This document shows positions 49,176-62,093 of a stretch of DNA of 64,000 nt, one piece after another (the stretch's first letter is position 1; each line of letters begins with the position of its first letter). Location: NCBI GenBank assembly GCA_027886175.1, contig JAJNNQ010000075.1, forward strand, positions 3,575,001 through 3,639,000. The letters are read 5' to 3'. The notes beneath the pieces are model-generated. The model did not search any database. It saw only the letters and a program-made list of their open reading frames with translations, and was not told the origin of the DNA. This stretch comes from Phylloscopus collybita. Its lineage: Eukaryota > Chordata > Aves > Passeriformes > Phylloscopidae. Position numbers and translations under genes: made by a program.

Positions 49176-49831
49176 GTAAGTAGCAAACTGGTTTTACTAC
49201 TGTCTTGTACTTTGTGAAAATGCAGCCTTTTGACCTGAATGCTTAGGAGCTGAGCGATTACTGTCAGATCTTTCTGTTTTGCTAAATTGCTTTGCTGAAT
49301 GTGTTCCTGGTTAGGCTAAAACGTAAGAGCTGAAGAAGTATTTTTGACTGCTTTCTTTAAAAAAGGAAAAAAAAAATCCCAGTGATCTGAAGCTCTTGAG
49401 TTTCAGTGAAGTACATTTTCAGTTTGTTTTGAACCTTTGCAGCAGTTCAGTAGAATATTTTCTTGTGAAGATTAAGCTTTCATGCAAGTAAGTGCTTGAT
49501 TGATTGTCTTTGAGGACTTCTCTGTGTAATTGCACATAAAAAGAACTGTTATGGATAAAAAATTGTGTGCAGGATCAGTCACAGCTTTCTGAAAATTTGA
49601 TGCTGTTTTTGTTGTTAAAAGCACCCTGGTAATCCTACAGAAATATTTCTTCCTGATACTTGTTTTCAGACATAAAACCAGTGTACGTAAAAGAAGTTTG
49701 GCTTTCAGTAATTTTCTAGCATTTCAGATCAAGTACTGTTTATTAGGCTGAAAAATGCAAGAGCTGTGTGGGGAGAGGTTTGTTAGTCACTGAAACTGGA
49801 GTCTTACTTGGCTACAATATGTTTCCCTTAG

Positions 49832-49943
49832 TACAATACTGGAGGAAGAGAAGCTGCAGCAAGAAGAACGAATGAGAATGGAATCCAGGCGACAAGTCAC
49901 AGTATCCTGGGACTCAGGAGGATCAGATGAAGCTCCTCCCAAG
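49832..49943 (+). CDS. PTK2: PTK2 exon after the kinase domain; FRNK start codon (residues 677-714)
   Basis: The exon is 112 nt: completes S677, then TILEEEKLQQEERMRM and ESRRQVTVSWDSGGSDEAPPK; phase 0 end. M693 (ATG at 49878-49880) is the initiator of FRNK, the autonomously expressed C-terminal FAK fragment that inhibits FAK signalling (established in chicken). APPK begins the second proline-rich site, completed in the next exon. The donor, gtagct, departs from consensus. Confidence 0.97.
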
Positions 49944-52305
49944 GTAGCTAAGACTGCAAATTATACGTGTGTTTTTAAAAAAAGAAACATAAAACTTTCT
50001 TTTTATTCCGTTTATTTCTTCAAAGCCTGCCCTGATGGGTTGATTCAAACCGTGGTATTCTGGCCAGTTCTGTCCCCATCTGGGAATCCTTGCCTGAAAT
50101 GACCCAGCTCTGCTTGAACTGTGCTTAGAACTGATCTGTGCTGTGATGCTGCATTAAAGATTCTCTGTTTCTGCTTTAAATTGTAAAAGACACCCATAGC
50201 TGCCACGAAACTGTCTCCTGGCCTCTCCTTTTCCTTCTTTCTTGTAGCACTCTTGTAAATTGTTGGCTAATGAGCTCTCAGACCAGCGTGAAGTTCATTT
50301 ATAACACATTAGTGACAGGACAGAAGTAAGCTAATTGCATTTTCCTTCTTCTGGACTAAAAATTAGGGGTTTGTTTCCAAGGAAAGTACGTGGTTTAGTT
50401 TCCACTTTGTTTCCATTTCTGTCCTGTTTGGATGTCACTGATGGGTTCTGCAGCTGTGGGACTCCAACCTCATCATTTGCTGAGCCCTCTTCCCTCTCAG
50501 TGACTTGTCTGCTTCTCCTCAGAGTTACTTTTGCAAGTTCTTTTGCTTGAACTTGAAAGTTCAAGCCTGTATTTTGAAAAATGTGATTTTTATGCTGTCA
50601 CGGCTGTATTGTCTGTGTCCTGATAGCTTGTGGTGAATTGCTGGAGCTCCCAGGTTCTGGAGTTGATAATAATTCCAGGAGTATTTGTGTGGCACCTTGT
50701 GCTTCACACATTCCCCAGCACTCTTAGAAAGGTAGCAACTTCTTTTTGGTTGGTTTTGGTTTGAGGGGAGGGGGGGAGGATTTGTGTGTGTTCGGGGATT
50801 TTGGGGTGTTTTCCTCTCCATTTCCAGGTTGTTGCCTGATAGATCAGATTTCTGAGCTTAGTTCTGCATTTTGATACCTTGATGGCAAGCAGGAAATGAG
50901 GGCAGTGGAATTGCTGCTTCCATTTCAGAGTTAGAAACAGCAAACAGACCATCAACCTGTTTAGTCATCTGAGATGAATTAGCAGGATTTGGTGTTTTTC
51001 TAAACAGATGATGTTCCAAGTTACAGAAGCAGAGAAACTGCATAAATTGGACCAGTTTAATGCATAATTTGAAATGAGCACTTTTGTGTGTGATGTATGA
51101 ACTGAAACACTTGACCAAAGGCGTGTTAAAAATGCAGTTAATTCTGCCACTGGAGAGAATCTCCATCTATGTCCTCACTGTATTTCTGATGCTGTTGTTG
51201 AGTAGGTTTTTTATACATTTCTTTTGTGTAAAATATGGATGTGCTTAATAATGGCATTGGAACACGTGGAATGTTGTAGGTAGGAGGTTTTAAGTGTCTC
51301 TTGAATTATTTTCTAATTTTCTAATGTAACAACTGATTTTTTTTATCCTTCTGATGATTCATTGTAAGAGTTGCAGATTGTTACAGGTCTTAAACTCCTA
51401 CACATCCTCAAACAATTCCAGGTCTCACAATCCATACTACGAAATCACTTGTATCTCACAGTGATATTTCTGTTAGAAACCTAAGACAGAGACATTCTAA
51501 TCCAGAATGAGAAGGAATTTTTTCATCAAGCAATGATAAATTCTGCAGTCTCCAATTAATATGGTTGCCTTTAACTGCCAGAAGGACTGAGAGAGCCCTT
51601 TGCAGAATGATGAAATTTGGGGGTTTTTTTTCCCTCTTTGGTTGATTTTTCTCCTCCTGAAATACCCAGCAGTGCTGTTCCTTGTTAGAAAAGAAACCCT
51701 CTACTATACCTTTGGAGATTCAGAATATGATCAAAAGCACTTTCCATGTTGAGATAATTAGTTACACAGAAGTTAATTATAAGAACTAACTTTGTACCTC
51801 AGAATACCACATGGAAATAGCCATGCAAATAAATCTGTTTGGTTTGTGTTATTCTTACTGAAGCAAAAGCATTTACTTTTGGGAACAGTCACAAAGCAAT
51901 AAATTAACAGCAAAAACTGGAAACAAGGCTGTATTGCACCTGGAAATTTGATTTAAGACTTATATTCTTTGATGATGTTCTCTCTAGAGTTAAGCAGAAC
52001 AGAGCAGGTCATTTAGTGCAAGCAATTAAATAAACACAAAGAATTCACAGAGCAAGCATTATTTATTGACATACTGAACAAACAATTCAGCTGCATCCAT
52101 TGCCAAGCAAAAAGAGAGGAAAACTTAATTTTAGTTGTTTTAAAAAAGTGTTTGTGATTACAGAAAATCTGGTTTGGGGTTTTTTTGTTTTTTTGGTTTT
52201 TTTTGAAGTTTGCTAAACCTGTAAAATGTTTGTCTAACTGAAACATAATTTTCTGGTTTTAGTTGTGTGTGTTTAATGATTCTAAAAATTCCTTTTTGTT
52301 TACAG
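49944..52305 (+). other. PTK2: Intron, 2.4 kb
   Basis: Non-coding. The frame stays open for 52 codons past the weak donor, with ATTAAA at 50153-50158 downstream of the stop. T/G-rich simple sequence lies near 52170-52205. Acceptor is TTTTTGTTTACAG. Confidence 0.87.
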
Positions 52306-52392
52306 CCCAGTAGACCTGGTTACCCCAGTCCCAGATCCAGTGAAGGGTTTTATCCAAGTCCACAGCATATGGTACAGCCAAATCATTACCAG
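52306..52392 (+). CDS. PTK2: PTK2 exon, second proline-rich site and S722/S732 (residues 715-743)
   Basis: The exon is 87 nt, 29 codons: PSRPGYPSPRSSEGFYPSPQ then HMVQPNHYQ. With the previous exon it forms APPKPSRPGYPSP, which binds SH3 domains such as that of p130Cas. S722 (GSK3 site) and S732 (Cdk5 site) are both kept. Pro at about 737 replaces human Thr. The exon is in both FAK and FRNK. Donor is gtatta. Confidence 0.97.
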
Positions 52393-53570
52393 GTATTACA
52401 TTTAATACTGTGCGTGTATTTTTTTTTACAGATGTGGTTCTCTATCTTAGATGCAGCTGGTGGGATTGATGCACTTCTTACATGGTTTATTTTAATTCAG
52501 TTCTGTTCAATGAGTTTTGTTTTACATAGGAAAAAAACCCCAAACTGAGCCTGGTAGGTTTACTCCAGATGGCAAATATTTCCACATCTGATGTGCTCAG
52601 ATTCCTGAAACTACAGTGAAACACATCAGACATTTCCATATTTATTGAAGGAATGTGGTGTTCATGTTAACATTTGTGCTGAGCTATGAAATCACTTGCT
52701 TTATGAAATGGCATTAACTGGGGGCCTTTCCTTGGGGTCATTGGTATTTTATTTTCTGTGTCCTGATGGCTGCTGCCTTTAGCCTCTACCACATTGTATA
52801 CTCACAGATTCTGCTTTTCTTCCTAAAACTGCTGAAGAAATTCAGAACAAAAGTTTGTCTTTAAAGGACTCAGAGCAGTTTTAGGTTTGTTCAAGGCTAC
52901 AGCCATATTACAGCTGTCTCAGTCAAAGGGATTTTTTCCATGAAGAGAGGGAGGTTTTCATTGATTTAATAACTACTTCAGGCTCATTAAAACTACTTGG
53001 ATTTTCCTGTGGAGAAGTTCCCAGGCCACTCAGCTCAGCACACTAATTACATGCTGCCACTCAAACCTTAAGCCTGTAAGATACAGCAGGGGGTACATTT
53101 TTATGTGGCTCTGTAGGGTGACGTTTGCAGGCTCCTATTAACTGGAACATGAGTTCTGCATGTGTAGCTCTTACATATGTATCCATAGATTTAGTTTTGT
53201 CCTCAGAGGACTTTGATCTCCTAGACTGCAGAGGTTAGAGCATGCTCTGATGCTGCTGGTATGATAGGCATCATGAAATACTTATCCTCAAAAGTTGTAT
53301 TTCTGTACTGCTGCTGTTATTCTGAAATAGTTACATTATGATGGGCATTCTCAAAGACTTAAAACAGAGGTGTCATATTTTGGCTCAGCTTCCTTCTTCT
53401 GATGTTGCCTCCCCTTCTTTCTCTCAGTGACTGCTTGAATTGAGTAATTTCTGTGCTTTCATTTTGATGTCTTGGAGGGGATGTTTTCATTATGGGGAAG
53501 CACAGATCTTACTAATAACTCTGGTTTTCTCTTTGTTTTTGCCTTTGTGGGGTTTTTTTGCTCCCTAAAG
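52393..53570 (+). other. PTK2: Intron, 1.2 kb
   Basis: Non-coding, no repeat recognised. The acceptor TGCTCCCTAAAG follows a T-rich tract. Confidence 0.88.
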
Positions 53571-53708
53571 GTGTCTGGCTACCCTGGTTCTCATGGGATA
53601 CCAGCCATGGCAGGCAGCATTTATCCTGGGCAGGCTTCTCTCCTGGATCAAGCAGATTCCTGGAACCATCGGCCTCAGGAAATCTCAGTGTGGCAACCAA
53701 ACATGGAG
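53571..53708 (+). CDS. PTK2: PTK2 exon, proline-rich linker (residues 744-789)
   Basis: The exon is 138 nt, 46 codons, phase 0 on both sides: VSGYPGSHGIPAMAGSIYPG, QASLLDQADSWNHRPQE, then ISVWQPNME. This is disordered linker. Several differences from human cluster here (Ala for Thr in LLDQADSW, Ser-Val for Ala-Met in EISVWQ), showing weaker constraint than in the kinase. Donor is gtaaga. Confidence 0.97.
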
Positions 53709-55023
53709 GTAAGAGATCTGACACATCTGTTACTGTGTTCTGTACACTTCAGTGCACTCTTTATTATTATAAATGGTATTACTTCTATTATTTAGGTAGA
53801 TCTGTTACAGGAAAACTGAGTTTTTCTGGTGCTTTCAAAATTGCCTCACTGCAGTGGGCTGGGAGTCAGGACTGAATTGTTTTTTAAACAAATCCTTGTC
53901 TGTGAGGCTGGGCATGAAGTGTCACTTCACATGAATTCTTGATAAAATTGTTACTACTTATCTCAGCTGAGTGATAGCAAATATTTGGTGTTTGCTAAGA
54001 GAAGGCTTTACTGGAACTTAGTGCTGTTCACAGAGATGGGAACATTCATGTAAAAATACCTCTTAGGAGATACCCAGCACAGCTGAAGGATTGAGGCTTC
54101 TTTGTGACTTACCCAGAAGAGAAAACGAAATGGTCTGAAAGACTGTTACTGAGCTGAGTTCCTTCTGGGTGCTTTCCAGCCTGTCATGATTGCACTGAGC
54201 TGCTGAGGAATATCAAATTAATCCCTCCTTTAACCTTCTTTTTTTTTTTTTCTGTTCTCCACTATTGTACACTTTTTTATTCCATTTTTTCCTTGCACAA
54301 AAATTTCCTTGCACAAAGCTGTTTGTGCAGCTTCTGTCTTAAATTATCTTTCTTCTCCAACCAGCTCTATTCCCTGTGTTCCTGATAAACATATAAGTGA
54401 TCTCTGAGACTTACCTGTGAAATACAGGGAAGTTTGTTACCAAATTTCCCTTGGCTTTTTTTAAAATACTAATTTTTACACTATTTCCTAATGATTCCCA
54501 GACAGCATTGGTTTAGGTTATGTGGAGTATTTGTAAGCTTAAGACAGGCATAAATATTCCGTCAAAAAGCAATTTAAAAATGTTTTTGTGACGTGCTTTG
54601 CCACTGTCGGCTAACACTGAATAGTACATTTGTTTTGATTTAAAAAAATGTATCTTGCAGTTTTTAACAGCTGGATGGTTACATTATTGCTCAAGACCAA
54701 GAAAACAAAATGGATAAGTCTGGTTTTGTTGTCCATCTTAAATGAAGTGCCATGCAGGAAGTGACAGTGTTGCTGAAAAACGGAACAAAATCTTTCAGAT
54801 CTTTTTTGGTTGCAGTGACTAAGAGCAAGGCAGATAAAAACTTCAGTTTGGAAAGAGTTTCTTCCGCTGCTCTGCCTCAGTTTTTGAGGAGCTGAAGAAA
54901 CTCTGCTTGACTGCTGCTGAGAATTGACTTCTAAAAAGCTTTCCTTTTATAAGCTCCAAGTTCTTGCACCTGGTCATACACATTTTAAATTGTGAAACTG
55001 AATAAACTTCCTGTGGATTGTAG
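53709..55023 (+). other. PTK2: Intron, 1.3 kb
   Basis: Non-coding. A T-rich run lies near 54239-54252. No transposon recognised. The acceptor GTGGATTGTAG has a poor pyrimidine tract. Confidence 0.87.
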
Positions 55024-55155
55024 GATTCAGGCACTTTGGACATCCGAGGGATGAGCCAGGTTCTCCCCACACACCTCATGGAGGAGAGGTTGATACGACA
55101 GCAACAGGAGATGGAGGAGGATCAGCGCTGGCTTGAAAAAGAGGAACGATTCCTG
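55024..55155 (+). CDS. PTK2: PTK2 exon, charged helix of the linker (residues 790-833)
   Basis: The exon is 132 nt, 44 codons: DSGTLDIRGMSQVLPTHLME, ERLIRQQQEMEEDQRW, then LEKEERFL; donor gtaatt. The second half is highly charged and probably helical or coiled-coil. The first ten residues vary between species, whereas THLMEERLIRQQQEMEEDQR equals human. Confidence 0.97.
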
Positions 55156-58100
55156 GTAATTCTTTCTTTCACAGAACTTCTTAATTCCTCTGATCTTTGG
55201 TTTTGTATTGCAGCTAGCTAAAACTGGTCACTTCTGTGAAATGAGAATATTTACAGGACACAGGACCCTCAAAATGTGCGTTTGGGAACAGGTTTTAAAA
55301 TAAATGTTTGGCTAGTGAGAACTGTATTTCAGATATCTTGAACAGCTGTGGCTTTTGGTGAATCTCATTTTATCCAGTTGGGTGTTTGTGTGGGGGAAGT
55401 TGTGGGTATAATTCTGTGCCCATCTGAAGGTTGCCTCTTTGTTCTTACATAGAGGGATCTGTGTGTACTCTACCCCTAAAAAAGATGTAACCATCAGACA
55501 TCTAAGGGCCCTGGCTGTGCAAAGAGTTGTACCCACTCTTGCCCTGGAGTAATAATGGCACATGTTAGTGGGAAGAAATAATAGAAGAGAGAGCTCTGTG
55601 AGGAGGGGAAAAGCTCTGAACCTCACCACAAGCAGGAAGAAGAAATCATTGGTAATGGCATCTTCCAGTGCTGTTTCTCTGCAACTCCACACTTCCTTGT
55701 TGTCAGTGCCACTGGTGTATGATTTTGATTCAGCTCTGGCATCCCAGTTGTCAGAATTCAAATTGTGTATTAAATTTCTCCTACTGGAGGCTGATGGCTA
55801 CAGATGGAGTAGAATGTTGTCAGGAGCCTGTGGGTGCCTGAGCCTCTCAGGACAGGGGGATAATTTAGAGTGCTGTAGTGTGGGTTGTGACAGAGAGCAG
55901 TCCTGTGCTTGATCTTAGACATATTTCAAGGAATGTTTCAGTTTGGAAGTCTCCTGTGTTGTGGCTGCTAGTAGATGCCCCCATGGCCACGACATGTTCT
56001 AGCTGAGATCCACGTTGTGCCTAAGCTAAGAAGTGACTTTTGATTAATGGGTGTTGAAACTGGTTTCCTTCTAAGTCCACTTGGGAGTTTGCAGTTTCCC
56101 ATTGGGATGACAGCATACAAACCTCTGTGCCCAGATTGCTTGGTTTGAAGAGAGGGAGGGGGAAGGAAAATTTCTTCCCTAATTTAGGCACTAGCTTTTC
56201 CAGTCTTGTGTGGCACCAGTTGCTTTGTGACTTGCACAACCCAGGAGGTCAAACACATCCCAGTGACGGTTAAAACTGTAAAAATTGTCAAGAACATTTT
56301 GTGGAACCAATGTGCTTTCTGGAAAAGGCACTGACGTTGCAGGTGGTGGCAGTAGGTTGTGTGGGAACATTCTGCAGAAAAAAATTCTGATTGTGTAGAA
56401 TAAATGATAATTATTTGTAGTGTTTGTTGATTCAGTCTCTGGACCATTAGGGTGTTTATCATCCCCCAAACTGACATTGAGAAGGAACTTGCTGATTTTT
56501 CTTTTATCTGTAGTACAATCATAGCATCTGTTTGGGAGAGATTGGCTGCGTTGTTTCCATTTTGTGTTAGTTTTATTGTGAGGAAGCAACATCTCTCTTG
56601 CATCTCTTCTGTTGAGGAATAGGAATCCATAAGAGACTTCAGTTATTTTTCTGTCCATGTTAACATTTTGACTGTACTGACTTTGATATTCACCCTTAAA
56701 TGCCTATTACAACTTTGCACCCCATGTTAGGAGCTAAATGAGCTGCTGGTAGCCACAGGGTGCCTTTGAGCTCATAGCAAGATGTGTGTCAGGAGAATAT
56801 TCACTTTATAGATGGGTGTTTCTTGGAGAAGGAATGTGGGTGAGTTTCTAGGTTTAGCCCTGAGGAAGTGAAGATGTGGAAATGTCATTGTGGGGGAGTC
56901 ACTCTTGGAAGCCTTGAAGGTCTCCTGAAGGATATCCACAATGCAGACATGAGAGTCAAAACATGTGAAAATAAGCCATTTATTGAGACATTAAGGCCAT
57001 ATAGTGATGTCCAGCACAGAAATAAGCCAAGTTTTACACACACATGCTCCTTGGCCAGTGTCCTCTGGTGAGTGACTGTTAACATTTCTGCTCCAGCAAG
57101 AAGGGCTTTCCCTGTTTTCATTCCAGGTGATTTAGGGAGAAGAAATCTGGCCCTCCCTTGCCTGCTTTAGGCAGGTTTCAAATAATATTTGTCTTTTTCA
57201 GCATGGAGAACAACAGAGTAGAGACAGATTTTAATATTTAGCGTACTTAACTATAATATTTAACTTTTGTAACCATGTGTAGTGTTCTCAGTGTAAACTG
57301 TCTACTTCCAAAAACAGCTCTATTTACCCAGTCCTCAGGCTCTACAGCACATCCCACTTGTACTACTGAGAGTTGGACTCACAGGGGAGCCACTGCAAAT
57401 CATTTATTGAAAGACACTGAAACAAGATGAAAAATCCTCTGTGGGTTTCTGTTTGTACAATTTTTGTTTCCCCAGAGTAACACCAGCTTGCTCACGACTT
57501 GAAATTTATTGCTGCTTCTGCAGGGAGAAAATACAACTCATATTAGTACAGGGATAAACAGCACTGATGCTGCTGGAAGGGGCTCCCCAGATGGGGAATT
57601 CAGTTGCAGTGGCATTGAAATGGAAATGTGTTGGTCTTTGGGGAGGTTGTTATCAGTGTAAGCAGTTTGCCTGAAACTGGTCTTTGGAGAACAGGGGGCT
57701 AGTCAGTACTTGAAAGGATAAAAATGTTATTTTCAAGCTGCAGCCTCAACAAAATCCAAAATTCTAGAAATTCTGCTGTAAAAAGAGAAAACAAACAGGT
57801 CTCTCTTCGTGAGAAGCTCCCAAACGAAAATAAATCCATTGTGTAAAAAATCGTGAAGATTAAAATGTTTGATTTTTAATTGTACCAAATACTACCTGCA
57901 TTGGAGAGTGAGGAGAGGACTGGTGGAAGGGTTGATTTTGGGGCATCCAGGACTGACACTCCCTCCCAGCCCCTGACAGGGAGGGGAGGCAGCACTTCAG
58001 GTTTGCCAGCTTTCATGGGCACTGATTAAAACTTGTGATGATTGAATTTTCATGTTCTATTGATAAAACTGCTGTGGAGATGAGCATCTTCAGCAGGACA

Positions 58101-58535
58101 GAAATAGGTGAATTATTTTTGAGAAAGCTGAAGTGTGGAGACACAAAGCTTAAATACACCTAAAGCTTGATACAGATCACTACAGGACACAGTCTCTGTC
58201 CAGGGCACATTCAGGTGGGAGATGAAATATCTGCACTATAAACCATCTAAAACAATCAAAAATTATCTCTGAACGTTTTACACTTCTCTTCTTTTAGGCC
58301 TATTTAATTGCTTGCTCCTTCCTTTATTTGGATTTCCAGTTTGAACCTTTCTTTCTGGCTGTGCTGATGTTATGTACATTATTTTTAATCAGATAAATAA
58401 AGATATGTATGTGCATGCTTGTTAGTAACTCCTCAGCAGACAGAATAGTTTTGTACTAAGAAATTTATAGTCCTTTCTGGGGTAGCTTAAGAAGAAATAA
58501 CTCACATATTTTCCTTATCATGCTTAGGTTCGTTG

Positions 58536-58557
58536 TTTTTTTTTTTTTTTTTTTTTT
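58536..58557 (+). repeat. Poly-T tract, 22 nt
   Basis: Uninterrupted run of T. It lacks flanking sequence that would mark a retrocopy on the minus strand. Confidence 0.9.
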
Positions 58558-60061
58558 CTGAAATTCCCACATAGTTGTGGTTTTGTCCTATTTTGACACT
58601 GAGAACTGCAATTCAAGTCTAATTGATGTGAACTGTTGCTAAAATAAGATTCTAATTTTAAGCCTGAGAAAATCCCACCAAGACATTGCAATTCAGCATG
58701 TCCTGAGAACTCCAAGGCTTACGTGTTCTTTTATTAGCAAGTAACCAGAAATACTGGAAATAAAGTGGGCTATGTCCCAGTTTGTCAACATACACATCCT
58801 GTCTGAAAATTCCTCTTGACATTTCCAATGATTTCAGATAGTAGGCTTATTTATTTTCTTAAAAAAATCCATTTACTTTTGAAGGACTTCATTTTTCTGC
58901 AAGATTTTAACAGCATACAGTTCTTTCTCTCTGTGGTTTTTGGGATGTCCAGAGCCATGGCAGGGACTGGAAAGATGGCAGAGTGTTCTTTGGGGCTATG
59001 AAATGGTGTGTGAAGTACAGAACAGGTTTGGTGTAGGCTGATTGTTGACCTAGAGAAAGTTGCATTAAACAGCTGAAGGATCTCAGTATTAAAAATATAG
59101 CAATGCATTGCTGTTGTGGCAGCATCAGGGGCTCAAAGATCTTGCAACTGCAGAAATGGAAGAATTGCTGTTGAATACTACTTCAAAATACGATGGAAGT
59201 TTGATCATCAAAATCACCTTCACTGTAAAATAGCTTGCCTTCTGACATTTCCACATCTACACAGAAGAATAAATCAGAAAATCATTCAGTCAAGTGGGAG
59301 TTGTTAAAATTTATTAGAACATTAAAATCAATAAATACATAATTGGGACTTTTCTTAGTCATTGGACACAAAAGTTGAACACTTCTGTTCCATATATTCC
59401 TGGCTACCCAGGTTTTGATGGGGCAAAGGAAAATGTTTGTGGAAATTGAAAGAAGTTGATGTCCTGCTAAAGGATTTTTTCCTTATTTCTAAGGCATATC
59501 TGTGCAGGTCACAGGGGTGCAGCTGCTCAGGGTCCCTCAGATTTGCCATCACCCCTGGCACACTTGGGATCTGCTGTTTAGGATCAGGTTCTTGGAGATG
59601 CCAGGGCATCACCACTGCCCTCCACAGCCTCGTTTGTGTGGGGGTGGTCAGTAGGACTTGGGGTTTTTGTTGGTAATGTGTGAAGCATTCATCAAGTTAA
59701 TAATCACCATTTTTGTGATACTTTATGAGCATTTGCAGCTTTCCTCTGCAGCAGTTCCTGGGCTGTGGGTTGTGTGCTGTCTGTGTATGGGGTGTCCTGG
59801 AGGGAACTCCATGTGCTGCCCGTTGGCTGCTGCTGGGGACTTGGGGAATGGAATTGTTGCTGTGACGTGGAGAGACTTTGGATGCTGGAAGGAGGGACCT
59901 TCTTAGCAAGACAAGGAGAGGAGATGGATATTGTGTCTGCTAATTTAACTTTTTGCATATATTACTGGGAGAAAGGGTCCTGTTATTTGGACTAGTGTGC
60001 ATTTCTGTGGTTCTGACCCTTTTAAAATGCTCAGTATTTCATTGTCTCTGGAGTCTGGTCT

Positions 60062-60169
60062 GAGGGACGTGGTCTAGATGGTCCAGGGGAAGGGTTTCTC
60101 TGCCCATGGCAGGGTGTTGGAACGAGATAATCTTTAAGGTCTGTTCCAGCCCAAACCATTCTATGGTTT
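60062..60169 (+). mobile_element. CR1 LINE tail
   Basis: GTTTCTCTGCCCATGGCAGG, GTTGGAACGAGATAATCTTT, then CCAGCCCAAACCATTCTATG. Same orientation as the gene. Confidence 0.85.
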
Positions 60170-61292
60170 AAGGTGCATTTTTTGAGTAATAAATTTCTGT
60201 AAGTGCAAAGAACATTAAAGACCTCTGTGATAAAATAGTCTTTGGCTATTTCCAGAGAGTTTAGTCAGTTCCCTGGCTAGAAATGAACATGAAATGATGG
60301 CAAATTGTGAGCATCAGTGTCATAGAAACGTAGTTTGTCATGTGCTTTATATGGATATTTAACAAGGATAACTATGTACTTTAGCTGAAAAATATGATGA
60401 AAATCACTTTACCTGTCTAGTGAAGTTTCAGACATGCTCATATCAAAAGAGACTTTAATCAGAAAAAGTTCCTTCATTGTAATAAGGAAATAACTTGGGA
60501 GATGAGTCAGTGGTAGGTTTCATCTTGAAATTCATCACAAATTTTTGGAAAATCATTAGGAGACCACTTGTCCCTTTTTCAGTTCTTCACGTTTAAAATG
60601 GGGTTAAATATTTCCCTGTCTGATATGATTTGTCTGTTTTTAATCTGCAAGTTCTTTCAGGCAGTGGCTGTCACTGGCTGTGCCTCACTCAGTCTGCAGA
60701 AGACTGAATGAAAATCCTAAATGTAAGCCCTTCTGACAGACTGGCAACACAAATGAACTATTTTTAATGACAGAAGATCAATATTAGTGTTTTTGCAGAT
60801 TCCTTCTGCCCTGCCGGTTTTTAGGGTCATTTTAATAGGATTTGTGACTTGGAATTATTCTTTAGTATTTTTAAAGGAGGAAGGGATCTCAAATAGCTTT
60901 AAACAAGAAAAGGATGTATTTGTCCCCTGAAATTAACCCTGAAAGAACATCTGGTCAGTTTAGTGCCACTGTTTAGTTACACATTGGCACTCTTTTATTT
61001 CTCTAAATAAAAAATGTTATTTTCATGTTGTGTGTGATCATTTTATCCCTTGAGTTATCAGTGACTCCTCATCCAGTCTCGTAGGAGAGAGTCACACAGA
61101 TCCTGTTTTTAAGTGCCAGAATTTGTGAACAAGAAGCACACTGTAATTTTGCTGAGCTTGTGTCTTCAGATCAGTGTTAACCTTGGCCTAACATCCACTA
61201 TTCCTTTGTCTTTCCATGTAATCAACATTGTCCTTGAAGAATAAATATAACAAACCTGGATTTGCTGGGGAGATGAGTGGGGTTTTCCTGTG

Positions 61293-61355
61293 CAGGGCCA
61301 GAAGTTGGACTTAGTGGTTTTTGTGAGTCCCTTCCAACTTAGGATATTCTGTGAG
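61293..61355 (+). mobile_element. CR1 LINE tail (very short)
   Basis: GGGCCAGAAGTTGGACTTAG then GAGTCCCTTCCAACTTAGG then ATTCTGTGAG resemble the last 60 bases of CR1. Small and diverged. Confidence 0.6.
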
Positions 61356-61367
61356 AAAAATTACTGC

Positions 61368-61386
61368 GGGGGTGGTGGTGGGGGGG
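61368..61386 (+). repeat. G-rich run with quadruplex potential
   Basis: Five G, then TGGTGGT, then seven G. The long G-runs at each end could supply a two- or three-layer quadruplex. It lies between a CR1 tail and an A-run, so it may be simple-sequence growth after insertion. Confidence 0.6.
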
Positions 61387-61841
61387 AATAATTAAAAAAA
61401 AAAAAAAAGAAAGAAGTATGGTTTTATTTTTGCTTTTAAAAACAGCCAAGCCCCGGGTTCCTGTATCATGCTTAAAACACATAAAATAGAAATTTGTTTG
61501 TTGCTTGTATGGGGAGAAAAGGGCATCTGGATGGCTTTGTTGGCTGGCTGTATCCAAATGGAGTGTTTAGAGAGCTCCAGTAATTGGCCCCATTTGCTTG
61601 GAGAGGGAGCCAAGTACATTTAAGCCGTCCTGGGGCAGGAAGCAGGAATTAATGTGCAGCGTTTCTCATCCTGTGGTTGGAATTTTGCTGTTGGGAAGCA
61701 AGCTTGCCTTTTTTTTTTTCCTTTAGAAAAAAACCCAACTTTTGCTGCCTTTGAGAAAACTAAAATGCAGGTTTTCCAGTGTTGTATTAGGGTAGTGGTA
61801 CTTTGGCTATTTATTAGAGCATTTTTACTGCTGTGCTGAGG

Positions 61842-61895
61842 GCGGGTGGTGGAGGAGCAGCCGAGGCTCCTGTGGCGGCAGCGGGGGCGCAGGGA
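61842..61895. other. Small CpG-rich patch before the last exon
   Basis: Five or six CpG in about 55 bases (GGGCGGG, GCCGAGG, GGCGGCAGCGG, GGGCGCAGG), in an intron that otherwise averages only a few CpG per kilobase. GGGCGGG resembles an Sp1 site. It sits 136 bases before the next exon. It could be a local promoter, an unrecognised exon, or a G+C-rich insertion. Confidence 0.5.
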
Positions 61896-62030
61896 CTGGA
61901 GTGAGATGACATCTGGATTTGTCAGTGTTCATTTTTAACAGGATTTTTCCTGTCTTGACACTGCCTCTAAGCTGAGGGCACATCACTGGGTAAGCAGAGC
62001 ACAGAGTGACTCGTTGGATTTTTGTTTCAG

Positions 62031-62093
62031 AAACCCGACATGAGGCTCTCCAGAGGCAGCATTGACCGGGAGGACGGAGGTCTCCAGGGCCCA
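62031..62093 (+). CDS. PTK2: PTK2 exon with S843 (residues 834-854), last in window
   Basis: The exon is 63 nt, 21 codons: KPDMRLSRGSIDRED then GGLQGP; donor gtaagt. S843 in RGSID is a known FAK phosphosite. Met at about 837 replaces Val. The next exon, which should start GNQHIYQP and carry Y861 and the third proline-rich site, is not in the window. Confidence 0.97.

Larger units (their letters stand above)
55156..62030 (+). other. PTK2: Intron, 6.9 kb
   Basis: Non-coding. It holds a 22-nt poly-T run (58536-58557), two CR1 tails (about 60062-60169 and 61293-61355), a G-run with quadruplex potential (61368-61386) followed by 15 A, and a small CpG-rich patch (about 61842-61895). The acceptor GATTTTTGTTTCAG precedes the last exon. 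Confidence 0.87.

Noticed and set aside
56184..56658. Two overlapping minus-strand open frames of about 150 codons in the 6.9 kb intron
   Set aside because: Both frames are open over the same bases with no family resemblance and no splice or promoter context. Chance is the better explanation.
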